This document shows positions 46,566 to 57,200 of a stretch of DNA of 64,000 nt, in pieces. The translations under genes and the position numbers were made by a program. The notes beneath the pieces are model-generated. The model did no database searches and was not told the origin of the DNA. It saw only the letters and a program-made list of their open reading frames with translations. The stretch's first letter is position 1. Every line of letters starts with the position of its first letter. Source of the stretch: an uncultured Candidatus Melainabacteria bacterium (GTDB lineage: Bacteria; Cyanobacteriota; Vampirovibrionia; Gastranaerophilales; Gastranaerophilaceae); assembly GCA_950096985.1 (NCBI GenBank), contig CATNBA010000002.1, forward strand, positions 1-64,000, read 5' to 3'.

Positions 46566-49064
46566 TTATTTTTGCAATATAAGTTTATCAAGTTTTCTTC
46601 TGTAAAATTCTGTATTAATATTCAATTTATCGCCTATATCAAGAAGCATTTCAATAAATTTTCTATCTGTATTTCTTTTAACTCCATTTTCTAAAATGTC
46701 GTTTATCCTATGATAAATTTTAGTAAAGTAAATATTTTGTGCTTCAGCTATGTCGACTTCAAGCTCCAATTTTTCTACAGTATGGAATATGTCAAGAATT
46801 GCATCTGCCTGTTGGATTTCAAAACTATGTACCAGCCTGCTGATATTTTGCTGAATTTTTCTGCCAAATATTGTGTTTGACTGAGTTTTATCAAGTTTAA
46901 TGTCAATTTTTTTAGCTTCATAATTAACATCAACAGCTTGTTGAATTAAATCATCTTCAATAAATCCGCCTGAATGTACTACAATATCATTAAATTTTCT
47001 GCTTAAAGCATAACCTGCTGAAAGTTTAAATTCATCCGGTATTTTAAGCCCCAGACCCTGTAAGTGATATATTGAGCCTTTACCTTCGTCATACATTCCC
47101 TGATAAATTTGAGAGAACTTTTCAAGTTTGCTTTTTAGCAAAATTTGAAGAATTTTTCTTCTTTCTTCAATGAATATGTCCTTGAGTGTGAAATATTCTT
47201 TGCCGAAATTTTCATCCATAGAACGTATAATTTCTGTTAACGGGTTCATAAGGAATGATTTTATCAGATTAGTTTTAAGTTTGCTGTATTCATCCGAATA
47301 TTCTTTTATTGCACAGTGGAAATCTCCCCCGGAATACTGCATCAATGCAAACATAAGGCTGGATTTTTGCAGTGTTATTTTTGATTGAATTTCAATATGA
47401 CCGACAACAAAAGTTGAAGAACCTTTTTGAACTTTTTTGTAGTCGTGTTTTTTTATTGTGTAGCAATACACACTTTCTTCATCTTCAAAATCCTGGTAAA
47501 GAGATGATAATGCCCAAAGGCTAGCAATTTGTTTAGGGGTTACAACAGAAGGTCTGACAAATCGTTCAAAGATTTCCTTGCCTGTTCCGTGATCAGGAAT
47601 ATTACTTTTTGCATTTGAAAGAATATTCAAGAAGTTTGTTTCCATATCTTTATTAGTAAATTTTACGGCTAATTGCATGGCTCTTGCTGCATATTTCATA
47701 ATCTGAACAGTTTCTATCCCTGAAATTTCAGAGAAAAACCAACCGCAGCTGGTATACATCAATAAAGCCTGACGTTGAATTTCCAATAATTCCATTGCTC
47801 GAACTTTATCTTCATCCGACAAATCGGCTTTAAAGTTTGCTTGTTGGAATTTTTTTACATTCATTTCATTTCTGTCAAGAATAACTTCAATATAATTATT
47901 TCTTACGTTCCAAATATTATCTGTAAAATATTTTGGACCTTCTTTTTCAAAAATTTTAACTAATTCATCTCTTAAATAATCAAGAGCATCTCTTAACGGT
48001 TTTCTCCATTTTTGATTCCAGCCGGGGTGACCTCCGGTAGAGCATCCGCAATCTTCTTTCCATCTTCCGACACCATGAAAACAACTCCAGCTTGATGCCT
48101 GTTTAATCTCAACTTCACAGTCACTTCTGTATTTTTCAAGATATTCAGCATAATTTGTTATTGTAAAGCCTTCATCTTTAGCTTTTATTTTTAATACATA
48201 AGCTAATGCCATGTCACCAAATTTTGTGTGGTGACCGTAGCTTTCGCCATCAGTTGCGATGTTGATTAATTGAGGGAAGTTTCTGCATTCTGAGACACCT
48301 TCTTTTAATCTTCTTATGAATTTATTTCCATCTTTTAAAAGTTCATCAAAAGCAACTGAGCGGGAAATTGCTCCGTCATAGAAGAATAAATCAATAGATT
48401 TTCCGGGAGCGGATTTTATATTATATTTGTATGAGCGTGCAGGATCAATATTTCCCCAGCTTACATCAGTCCATTCTTTGTCGCCTTTTTGTTTAAATTT
48501 ATCAGCCTGATACGGTGAAAGTACCGTGAATTTAATCCCGTTTTCTTCAAGTATTCTCAAAGTATCGTCATCAACAGCAGTTTCTGCAAGCCACATACCT
48601 TCCGGTTTTCTGCCGAAACGATATTCAAAATCTCTTATCCCCCATTTTATTTGAGTTCTTTTATCATTTTCGTTCGCAAGAGGCATAATAATATGGTTAT
48701 AAACCTGTGCCATAGCGTTACCGTGCCCGTTATGCTCTGCAATACTTTCAATATCCGCCTTAATAATTCTTTCATAAGTTAAAGGCGCAAAATGCTCCAT
48801 CCAGGATAAAAGAGTAGGACCAAAGTTGTAGCTCATATACTCATAGTTATTCACGACATCAAGAATTCGATTTCTGCTGTCAACAATTTTTGATACTGAG
48901 TTTGGATTATAACATTCTTTATTAATTCTTTCATTCCAATCGTGGAAAGGTAATGCACTGTCTTGCAGTTCAATAGCTTCCAGCCATGGGTTTTCACGCG
49001 GGGGTTGATAAAAGTGCCCGTGAATTGTCAAAAATACTTCGTTTTTGCTCATCATTAACTCCAA
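46566..49064 (-). CDS. glycoside hydrolase family 57 / DUF3536 protein
   Basis: FLTIHGHFYQPPRENPWLEAIELQDSALPFHDWNERINKECYNPN..PEGMWLAETAVDDDTLRILEENGIKFTVLSPYQA. Confidence 0.9.
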   Translation of the reverse strand: MELMMSKNEVFLTIHGHFYQPPRENPWLEAIELQDSALPFHDWNERINKECYNPNSVSKIVDSRNRILDVVNNYEYMSYNFGPTLLSWMEHFAPLTYERIIKADIESIAEHNGHGNAMAQVYNHIIMPLANENDKRTQIKWGIRDFEYRFGRKPEGMWLAETAVDDDTLRILEENGIKFTVLSPYQADKFKQKGDKEWTDVSWGNIDPARSYKYNIKSAPGKSIDLFFYDGAISRSVAFDELLKDGNKFIRRLKEGVSECRNFPQLINIATDGESYGHHTKFGDMALAYVLKIKAKDEGFTITNYAEYLEKYRSDCEVEIKQASSWSCFHGVGRWKEDCGCSTGGHPGWNQKWRKPLRDALDYLRDELVKIFEKEGPKYFTDNIWNVRNNYIEVILDRNEMNVKKFQQANFKADLSDEDKVRAMELLEIQRQALLMYTSCGWFFSEISGIETVQIMKYAARAMQLAVKFTNKDMETNFLNILSNAKSNIPDHGTGKEIFERFVRPSVVTPKQIASLWALSSLYQDFEDEESVYCYTIKKHDYKKVQKGSSTFVVGHIEIQSKITLQKSSLMFALMQYSGGDFHCAIKEYSDEYSKLKTNLIKSFLMNPLTEIIRSMDENFGKEYFTLKDIFIEERRKILQILLKSKLEKFSQIYQGMYDEGKGSIYHLQGLGLKIPDEFKLSAGYALSRKFNDIVVHSGGFIEDDLIQQAVDVNYEAKKIDIKLDKTQSNTIFGRKIQQNISRLVHSFEIQQADAILDIFHTVEKLELEVDIAEAQNIYFTKIYHRINDILENGVKRNTDRKFIEMLLDIGDKLNINTEFYRRKLDKLILQK

Positions 49065-49073
49065 AATTTATAT

Positions 49074-49568
49074 TTATTTTGTTTCAGTTTTTGGTTTTGT
49101 ACTTATTACATTGAAATTTGTAACTTCCATCCAGGGGTCACCAAGTGCAGTTGAAAATACTTTTCCTGAAAATTCAACAACATCGCCCGAATTAAGTTCG
49201 ATATATTTTTCAGCCTCTGTTCTGTCTAAAAACAGTTTTAATTCTGAAAGAGGAATATTGTGATCGGTTACATCAGGTCTTTGGATTAGAAATGAAATAT
49301 ATTTTTCAGAACTTTTCATTGCCGGTTTGTAATCCAAGCCGAGTGTAGAAAACTTATCAAATTTAGCTTTAATTTTTACGTTTTTGTTTAAGTAGAAATT
49401 TGGTCTTGCAACTAAATCAAGCGGATTTACAAGTGCACAGTTTTGCTGTACCGGAATTTGTTGAACTCCTGCTGCACTAACTATTGTGCGTGAAGGTATT
49501 TGTTGTGCATATACACTTAACCCTGTAATAACTGCTAACATTAATATTAAACTTTTTATTTTATTCAT
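49074..49568 (-). CDS. hypothetical secreted protein
   Basis: signal peptide MNKIKSLILMLAVITGLSVYAQQ. Confidence 0.6.
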   Translation of the reverse strand: MNKIKSLILMLAVITGLSVYAQQIPSRTIVSAAGVQQIPVQQNCALVNPLDLVARPNFYLNKNVKIKAKFDKFSTLGLDYKPAMKSSEKYISFLIQRPDVTDHNIPLSELKLFLDRTEAEKYIELNSGDVVEFSGKVFSTALGDPWMEVTNFNVISTKPKTETK

Positions 49569-49680
49569 TTATTATCCCCTTTTCTACAATAATATTCTAT
49601 CACAACTTTTATATTTTGTAACTACCCGAATAATTAAACATTTAGATTTTTATGATATAATTTTTTCGAAAGAGGTTTAT

Positions 49681-50052
49681 ATGAATAAAAAATCTGCAAT
49701 GTCAGCTATGGGTTATGCGATTATTTCGATTATTATTCTTGGTGTTGGGATGATAATCAGTGCGCCTATGCTTGTAAATAACGTTAAAGAAGATAAATCT
49801 CAATCTGATTCTAAATCTTTTGAAAGAGAAGAAATTTCAAACGACAATGCTGAAGTAAGAGAACTTGAGAACAGATTGACAGCGAGAATTGATGATTTGG
49901 AACGGCGTCAGGCTAATGCCCAACGTGATAATCTTAGAGATAAATATGTATGTACAATTGAAGGCAATTTAGATGAAAACGGAAATATAGTACCGATTGA
50001 CAGTCCGTATAAAACCGAAAAATTTGTTTTTGTATGCGAATACAGACGATAA
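49681..50052 (+). CDS. hypothetical single-TM protein with coiled-coil segment
   Basis: ATG with GAAAGAGG RBS; AIISIIILGVGMIISAPMLV. Confidence 0.6.
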   Translation: MNKKSAMSAMGYAIISIIILGVGMIISAPMLVNNVKEDKSQSDSKSFEREEISNDNAEVRELENRLTARIDDLERRQANAQRDNLRDKYVCTIEGNLDENGNIVPIDSPYKTEKFVFVCEYRR

Positions 50053-50082
50053 AAAAAGACCCTTTAAAAGGGCCTTTTTTTT
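50051..50082. terminator. terminator
   Basis: AAAAAAAGACCCTTTAAAAGGGCCTTTTTTTT. Confidence 0.75.
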
Positions 50083-50099
50083 GAATATTTAATAAAAAA

Positions 50100-50276
50100 C
50101 TATTCAACTTCGATTGCTGATACAGGGCAAGCATCTGCTGCTTCTTTAACGCAATCCATATTATCTGCTACAGCTGATTCATCAACTTGAGCAATACCAT
50201 CTACTGAAAATACTGCGTCGCAAATTGATTCGCAAGCGCCGCATCCGATACAAGAATCGTTTACTTTTACTGTCAT
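50100..50276 (-). CDS. ferredoxin, 4Fe-4S type
   Basis: MTVKVNDSCIGCGACESICDAVFSVDGIAQVDESAVADNMDCVKEAADACPVSAIEVE; not in ORF track. Confidence 0.92.
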   Translation of the reverse strand: MTVKVNDSCIGCGACESICDAVFSVDGIAQVDESAVADNMDCVKEAADACPVSAIEVE

Positions 50277-50347
50277 TTCTACATTCTCCTTATATTTATA
50301 TACATTGCGGAACGCATCCGCAAATATATTTTACTATAGAAAAATTT

Positions 50348-51472
50348 TTATTGCAAATAATCTTTTACAAGTTTTGCAACATAATCAAAACCGATGATTG
50401 TACCGAGATTTCCGCCTTGATTTGTTTTTGAATACATAAGGACAGGTACTTTTTCTCTGGTGTGGTCTGTACCTTCTACAGTGGGGTCGCAGCCATGGTC
50501 AGCGGTGATGATAAGCAAATCTTCTTCCTGCATTGCATTAATTATGTCATTAATGTATGTGTCTATTTCTTCAATTGCTTTGCCATAACCTTTTGCATCA
50601 TTTCTATGACCGTAAAGCATGTCTGTATCTACAAGATTTGTAAAGATAAATGATTTATCCAGTTCTTGTTTTATAGCATCAAGCGTTAGCTCAAGTCCCT
50701 CTTTGTTTGAACCAGTATGAACTGCATGGGTAATTCCTGACTTTGAGAAAATATCTTCAATTTTACCTATTCCAAGAATTTTTAAACCGGCTTTTTCCAA
50801 ATCATTTAATACTGTATGTGACGGTATCATTGAATAATCACGTCTGTCTTTAGAAATTCTTGTCGGTTTGCCGTCAATAATTTTGTAAGGTCTTGCAATC
50901 ACGCGTGAAACATTATATTCATCAAGGATTTTTCTTGCTGTTTCGCACCATTTATAAAGAGTTTCGAGCGGGATAAAATCCGTATCAACAGCAATTTGAA
51001 ATACGCTGTCGGCACTTGTATAAACAATAGGAAATCCGGTTTTATGGTGTTCTTCGTGAAGTTCTTCAATAATTGCCGTACCGCTTGCAGGACGGTTTGC
51101 AAGAATACCTTTGCAGTTTGTTTCATTAATAAATTTATCAACAATTTCTGCATGGAAACCGTTTGGGAAAGTTGCAAAAGGTTTTTCTGACACAAGTCCC
51201 ATCATTTCCCAGTGACCAGTTGTTGTATCTTTACCTTTTGATTTTTCAAGCATAGTTCCGTATTGTGCAATAGGGTTTTCGCATTTTGCAATGCCTTTAA
51301 AATCTTGAATATTGCCAAGTCCCATTTTCTCAAAGTTTGGAACGTGCAAGCCGCCGTTAAATTCGCAAACATTTTTTAAAGTATTGCATTCGGGAACATC
51401 CTTAAATTCTGTGCAATCATCCATTGCGCCAATTCCCATTGAATCTATAACAATTACTATCGCTCTTTTCAT
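50348..51472 (-). CDS. deoB: phosphopentomutase
   Basis: VIVIDSMGIGAMDD..KGKDTTTGHWEMMG..ADHGCDPTVEGTDHTREKVPVL. Confidence 0.95.
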   Translation of the reverse strand: MKRAIVIVIDSMGIGAMDDCTEFKDVPECNTLKNVCEFNGGLHVPNFEKMGLGNIQDFKGIAKCENPIAQYGTMLEKSKGKDTTTGHWEMMGLVSEKPFATFPNGFHAEIVDKFINETNCKGILANRPASGTAIIEELHEEHHKTGFPIVYTSADSVFQIAVDTDFIPLETLYKWCETARKILDEYNVSRVIARPYKIIDGKPTRISKDRRDYSMIPSHTVLNDLEKAGLKILGIGKIEDIFSKSGITHAVHTGSNKEGLELTLDAIKQELDKSFIFTNLVDTDMLYGHRNDAKGYGKAIEEIDTYINDIINAMQEEDLLIITADHGCDPTVEGTDHTREKVPVLMYSKTNQGGNLGTIIGFDYVAKLVKDYLQ

Positions 51473-51481
51473 TTTTTTATC

Positions 51482-51991
51482 CTATTCTATATCTACAATT
51501 GAATACGCGTTAAAATCAACTCCGCCATATATAATTTCAACATGATAATCTCCGTGCGGCAACAATTTCACAAAATTTATTGTTTCTGAGCCGAAATCAT
51601 CATCTGTTTCTTCGGCGGGAAGTTTTGCGATTACATCATGCGCCTGATAAAGTTTTATAAAAACTTCCCCGTTTTCCTTAATCCCTTCAACTTGATAGTG
51701 ACCGATTGGTATTGATTTTAAATTTAAAGGAACAAGCAGAACAGGAAGCTCTTTTGAGTTTTTAAGCATTTCTGTTTCATTGCTCTGTGAAAAATTTTCT
51801 CCTTTTGGAATATTTTTATCGCGTTTTTTCTTTTTTTGCTTACTTTGCAGAGCTTTGTCAAATTCCTGATCGCTTACAGCTTGCTGTCCGTATGTATTAG
51901 TGTCGCCGTAATTGTCCCATAAGTCGCCTTCAGCGTACACTTTACTGCAAGAAATAAAAATTATGCTTAAAATTGTTATAATCTTTTTCAT
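51482..51991 (-). CDS. hypothetical secreted protein
   Basis: signal peptide MKKIITILSIIFISCSKVYAE. Confidence 0.6.
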   Translation of the reverse strand: MKKIITILSIIFISCSKVYAEGDLWDNYGDTNTYGQQAVSDQEFDKALQSKQKKKKRDKNIPKGENFSQSNETEMLKNSKELPVLLVPLNLKSIPIGHYQVEGIKENGEVFIKLYQAHDVIAKLPAEETDDDFGSETINFVKLLPHGDYHVEIIYGGVDFNAYSIVDIE

Positions 51992-52041
51992 ACTTTTATA
52001 ATAATAATGTTTTGTAAAAAATCATACATCTGTTTATATGA

Positions 52042-52512
52042 TTACTTGTGATAAGTTTCGCCTTTAATTATTTTAAAGGCGCGGTAAACCTGTTCTACAA
52101 GTAAAAGTCGTGCAAATTGATGCAGAAATGTCATTTTTGACATACTTAACTTGAAGTTTGCACGTGAGGATACTATAGGGGAAATCCCGCAGGAAGAACC
52201 GATTACAAAAATGATTTCTGTAGTACCGTCATTTGTAAGTTCTTCAATCTTTTGTGCAAGTTCTTCAGAAGAAAGCATTTTGCCTTTTATTTCCATGGTG
52301 ATTACATAGGATTGTGGCTTGATGTGTGAAAGAATTTTTTCGCCTTCCTGTTCTAAAATTTTTTGTGTAAGATTTTCATCTTTTATTTCCAACGCGGGAA
52401 GTTCAATAATTTCAACGGATGCGTAAGGTGTAAGACGTTTTAGAAATTCATCAATACCGTCTTTCAAGAATTTTTCTTTAATTTTTCCAAGTGCAATTAT
52501 TTTTATGTTCAC
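52042..52512 (-). CDS. rlmH: 23S rRNA pseudouridine1915 N3-methyltransferase RlmH (GTG start)
   Basis: VNIKIIALGKIKEKFLKDGIDEFLKRL..FVIGSSCGIS..SMSKMTFLHQFARLLLVEQVYRAFKIIKGETYHK. Confidence 0.93.
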   Translation of the reverse strand: MNIKIIALGKIKEKFLKDGIDEFLKRLTPYASVEIIELPALEIKDENLTQKILEQEGEKILSHIKPQSYVITMEIKGKMLSSEELAQKIEELTNDGTTEIIFVIGSSCGISPIVSSRANFKLSMSKMTFLHQFARLLLVEQVYRAFKIIKGETYHK

Positions 52513-52554
52513 TGTTGTGCAGATAGTCCTTTCCATCGATTTTTTATAAATTAT

Positions 52555-53415
52555 CTATATGTTTTTGTTCTCTGCCATATAAATCGTAGTTGACGGGAAT
52601 GCAAACTCAATATCCTCTGTGCGGAAACGTTTTACTGCCTCAAGATAAATTCCGCTCCTTATTTGAGCAAATACATCAAAAGATTTTGTTTTTGCATATC
52701 CTAAAAGTCTTATATTAATTGAGCTGCTGTCCAGGGCTTCTATAAATACCGTATAATCTTTATGGATATCTTGTCGTTCTGATGCGATTTGCTTAATTAT
52801 TTCAATTGCTCTGTTTAATTTTTCATCAGAAGTGTCATATGTAACTCCAAAAATTAAATCAATTCTTCGTTTGTTTGCCATGGTAACGTTTGTGACAACA
52901 CTATTTGCCATTTTGTCATTAGGTATTGTTACTAAATGGTTGTCCAATGTTCTTATTTTTGTCGAACGAAGGTTTATATTTTCGACAGTTCCTTCTGTAT
53001 TATCGATTTTTATATAGTCGCCTGTTTTGTAGACTTTATCTGTTAGTATTCCTAATGTACCGAACATTGAGGCAATTGTCTGTTGTGCCGCAAATCCGAC
53101 TGCCAAACCTGTAATTCCAAAACCTGCAATAAGAGATGTCAGAGAATAGCCGTGGCTTTGTAAAAATGATGCTGCTATTACAAAAATAATAATAGTTTTT
53201 ATGATTTTTTCAAGTATAGGAATGATTTGACTTATCGGAAGTGCATTTTCATTATGGCTGAATTTATTTTTAAGCTTGCCTGTGAAAATATCAGTTAACT
53301 TAAATAAAATTACAATGATTATAAAGTTTACAATAACCCCTAAAATAATACTTATTTTGAATGTATCAAAAAGTTTATCTATTTTGTCCCCGTAAGCTAA
53401 AATCTGGTCTAACAT
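52555..53415 (-). CDS. MscS family mechanosensitive channel
   Basis: IAGFGITGLAVGFAAQQTIASMFGTLGIL..VTIPNDKMANSVVTN. Confidence 0.92.
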   Translation of the reverse strand: MLDQILAYGDKIDKLFDTFKISIILGVIVNFIIIVILFKLTDIFTGKLKNKFSHNENALPISQIIPILEKIIKTIIIFVIAASFLQSHGYSLTSLIAGFGITGLAVGFAAQQTIASMFGTLGILTDKVYKTGDYIKIDNTEGTVENINLRSTKIRTLDNHLVTIPNDKMANSVVTNVTMANKRRIDLIFGVTYDTSDEKLNRAIEIIKQIASERQDIHKDYTVFIEALDSSSINIRLLGYAKTKSFDVFAQIRSGIYLEAVKRFRTEDIEFAFPSTTIYMAENKNI

Positions 53416-53501
53416 ATTTCTCCTTTTTTGTTTGAATTATACAATGATAAAATTACCTGTGCAATAGTGTTAAAAACTTATTTTTATTTTACAATAGTTA
53501 T

Positions 53502-54194
53502 ATGTCAAATCAATTTATAAGGACTGAAATGTTAATAGGCAAAGATGCTTTGGAAAAGCTTGCAAATTCTCGTGTTGCGGTATTCGGGATAGGCGGTGTC
53601 GGCGGTTATGTGGCAGAAGCTCTTGTTCGGAGCGGGTTAGGCACTATTGATGTTATCGATAATGATACGGTTGCGGAGAGTAATCTTAATCGTCAAATAT
53701 ATGCTCTGCATAGTACAATAGGTAAATATAAAGTTGATGTTGCAAAAGAAAGAATGCTTGATATTAATCCGAATATTACTGTTAATATTTATAAGGTTTT
53801 TTATACTCCCGAAACATCTGCTGAATTTGATTTTAGTCAATATGATTATATAGTTGATGCTATTGATACAGTTTCAGGCAAGCTTGAACTTGTTATGCAA
53901 GCTCAAAAAGCGAATGTGCCTGTTATTTCATCAATGGGAGCTGGAAATAAAATGAATCCTGCGTTATTTGAGGTTTCTGATATTTATAAAACTTCTGTTT
54001 GTCCGCTTGCAAAAGTAATGCGGCATGAGCTTAAAAAGCGCGGGGTAAAAAATTTGAAGGTTGTTTTTTCTAAAGAAATTCCAATAAAAACGGGTGAAAA
54101 ACGAGTTCCGGCGAGCAATGCTTTTGTGCCTTCAGTTGTTGGCTTAATCATTGTATCGGAAGTTATAAAAAAGTTAATAAATTATTGCGAATAA
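53502..54194 (+). CDS. tcdA: tRNA threonylcarbamoyladenosine dehydratase (ThiF/E1-like)
   Basis: RTEMLIGKDALEKLANSRVAVFGIGGVGGYVAEALVRSGLGTIDVIDNDTVAESNLNRQ. Confidence 0.9.
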   Translation: MSNQFIRTEMLIGKDALEKLANSRVAVFGIGGVGGYVAEALVRSGLGTIDVIDNDTVAESNLNRQIYALHSTIGKYKVDVAKERMLDINPNITVNIYKVFYTPETSAEFDFSQYDYIVDAIDTVSGKLELVMQAQKANVPVISSMGAGNKMNPALFEVSDIYKTSVCPLAKVMRHELKKRGVKNLKVVFSKEIPIKTGEKRVPASNAFVPSVVGLIIVSEVIKKLINYCE

Positions 54195-54253
54195 TTCTTG
54201 TTTATGCTAGAATTCATCATAGGAATAAGAACTTAATAATTTGGAGTATTGGA

Positions 54254-57200
54254 ATGTTTAAGAAAACCCTTATAGTTGCCGGGCTGCTTTCTGTAATATC
54301 CGTTACTGCGCAGGCTGCAAATACAATAATAACTAATGATACAATAATATCTAATGCAATAAATGGTGTTGTTACGTCTAATAGTGGCAGCGGCGGTGCT
54401 ATTGTAAATAACGGTCATAATCTTACCATAAATGCAAATATTACTGATAATACGCTCGAAAATGGTATAGGGCAAGCGGTATTTGGCGGTGCTATTTATC
54501 AATCGGGCGGTACTTTGACTATAAATAACGGAGTTAAATTTGACGGCAATACTGTATCAAGTAAAAGTCAATCTTATCCTAACTGGGATGGTGTAGATGG
54601 TGCATCGGGCGGTGCTATATATATAACAGGTGACTTTGATTTAACTGCAAACGGAAATGTTATTTTTTCAAATAATAAAGCACTTGCTGTAGCTGCTAAT
54701 GATGAATCAAACGGCGGGGCTATATTTGCTCAGGGTGCTTCAGGTAGTACTATGAGTTTTAATAATGTAAAATTCGAAAACAATTCCTCTAAAAACAGAG
54801 GCGGTGCTATATATAATGGAGATACTGCAATTGTTGTTAACGGAAAAGGCGAGTTTATCGGCAATACTTCTATGACAGGCGGTGCTATATATAATTTGGA
54901 TGTCACTTCCAATACTTCATTTGCTACAGGTACAAATTCTACATTTATCAACAATAAAGCTACAGGAAACGGTGGAGCGATTGCAAACTTTGACGGTGTT
55001 GTAAATGTTGGTCAAGGAAACAGCTTCTCCGGTAATAATGCGGCAAGTAATGGTGGTGCGATTTATAATGCCAACTGGCAAAAAACTTCTGTAACAAATA
55101 TTTCAGGCGGTACTTCATTTACAAATAACTCAGCAGGTGATAAAGGCGGTGCTATCTATAATACCGGCAATGTTAAGCTTGATACAACGGCAGGTAATAT
55201 TACATTCTCAGGCAATACTGCAGCTAAAGGCGCGGATGTGTATCTTGATGGTGCAAAATCTTCTCTTGTGGTTTCAGGAACAAATGCATCTAATAAAGTT
55301 TCGTTCGGTTCAACCGGCTCTATTGCAGGAAATGGAAGCATAAAACATGAAAGCGCAGGTACTTTTGAACTTGTTAATAATCAGGATACAAGTGCATTTA
55401 CAGGAAAGTACACGCAAACAAGCGGAAAAACATCTTTAAATAATTCTGCAATGTTTGATAAGTTTGAAATTAATTCAGGTGAACTTGAGTTATTAAATGG
55501 TTCAACGGCAGTAATTAATAAAACAGATAAAATTTTTAAAGGGTCTGTTCTTACTGTTGATGACAGTACTTTAAATCTTAAGGCTGCTATTGGCAAAGAC
55601 GTTGCAGTTAATCTGCAATCAGACGGTAATATTAATTTATCAGAAGGAGCATCTCTTGTATTAAATAACGGTGATAAGTGGCAAGGAGCTATTAACACTA
55701 CAACAGGTACAAGTCTTACTCTTGATAACTTTACAGGTTCTGAAGGTATTTATACGCAAAGCGGCGGAAGTTTATCATTAACAAACGGTTCAAATTTGAC
55801 ATTATCGAATTCAGGTACTTTAATTTCTGGCGGTACTGTATCAATTGCCAATGGGAATACTTTAAGTATTGGAAACGGTGCTGTTATAGGTGGTAATACA
55901 AATACTACAGTTGCGGGAACTTTGAATGTTGATAAAGGCGGTTCAATTGGCGGCGGAGTTTCTGCTATTAATAAAGACGGTTCGGCAGGTCCTGATACTA
56001 CAGTTGAAAGTGGTGGTAACCTTAATGTAAGCGGTAGTATTGAAGGTAATGCAAATACTACAATTCAATCCGGCGGAACTGTTAATGTAAACGGCGGTAC
56101 AATTGATACTGCCGGTAAAACAGATATTCAAGATGGTGCAAATCTTAATATAAATGATGGCGGTAATGTTACTCTGCATGAGGGTGATAGCTGGGAAGGT
56201 ACAATTACTAATAATAACAGTACTCTTACTCTTGATAATATTACACATACAGCAGATAATTCCAACGGAAATTATATTCAGACAGAAGGAACTTTAAATC
56301 TTAATAATGGTTCAAATCTTACAATTGGAGAAGGAAGTTCAATATCAAACGGTAATATTAACATTGATAATTCTCAGTTGAATGTTGATAATAAAGGACA
56401 GGTTTCTGGCGGGAACATAAATGTCGATAATAATTCGCAGTTTAATGTTAATGATGGCGGTATTGTTTCTGATGGCACAATAAATATTGGAAACGGGTCA
56501 TCATTTAATATTGCAGAAGGCGGACAGGTAACAGGCGGTCATTTAAACTTTGAGGGTAACAATTCAATTGGCGTTGAAGGTACTATACTTGGAGATGCAA
56601 TATTTGATGTAACTAACGGTAATACAGTAAATATTACAAATAATGGTAATGTTACAATAAATTCGAATGACATATGGGCTGACGGTACTATTCATCTTAA
56701 CGGTGGAACATTAAACTATGAAGGTGTAAAAAACGGCTCTAATGGTGCTTTTCATGGCGATAAAGGTAACCTGAATATATCTGATAATTTCATTGTAGAT
56801 GCGGACAGTTATATTAAGGATGCGGTTAATACCACAATCAATGAAGGTTCAACATTGCAAGTTGCAGGCGGAGAAGTTACTCTTGGCGGTGCAAACGACA
56901 AAATAAGCGGAAATATTTCTATTTCTGATGGAAAACTTAACCTTGATAATGCAGTTAAAGAGCAAACAGGTCAATTTACTCAAACAGGCGGAACTACAAC
57001 AGTTTCAGGAAGTTTTGACTTAAATAATGCTAATGATAATATATCCGGCGGACAATTTGATATAAATGGTACTGTAAATCAAACACAGGGTACTATATCA
57101 GATGCAGCTAATGTAAATCTTAAAGGTACTTTGAATATTAAGGGCGGCGAAACTTCATTGAATGATAATGACAATTGGGAAGGAAATATTCAATTGTCCG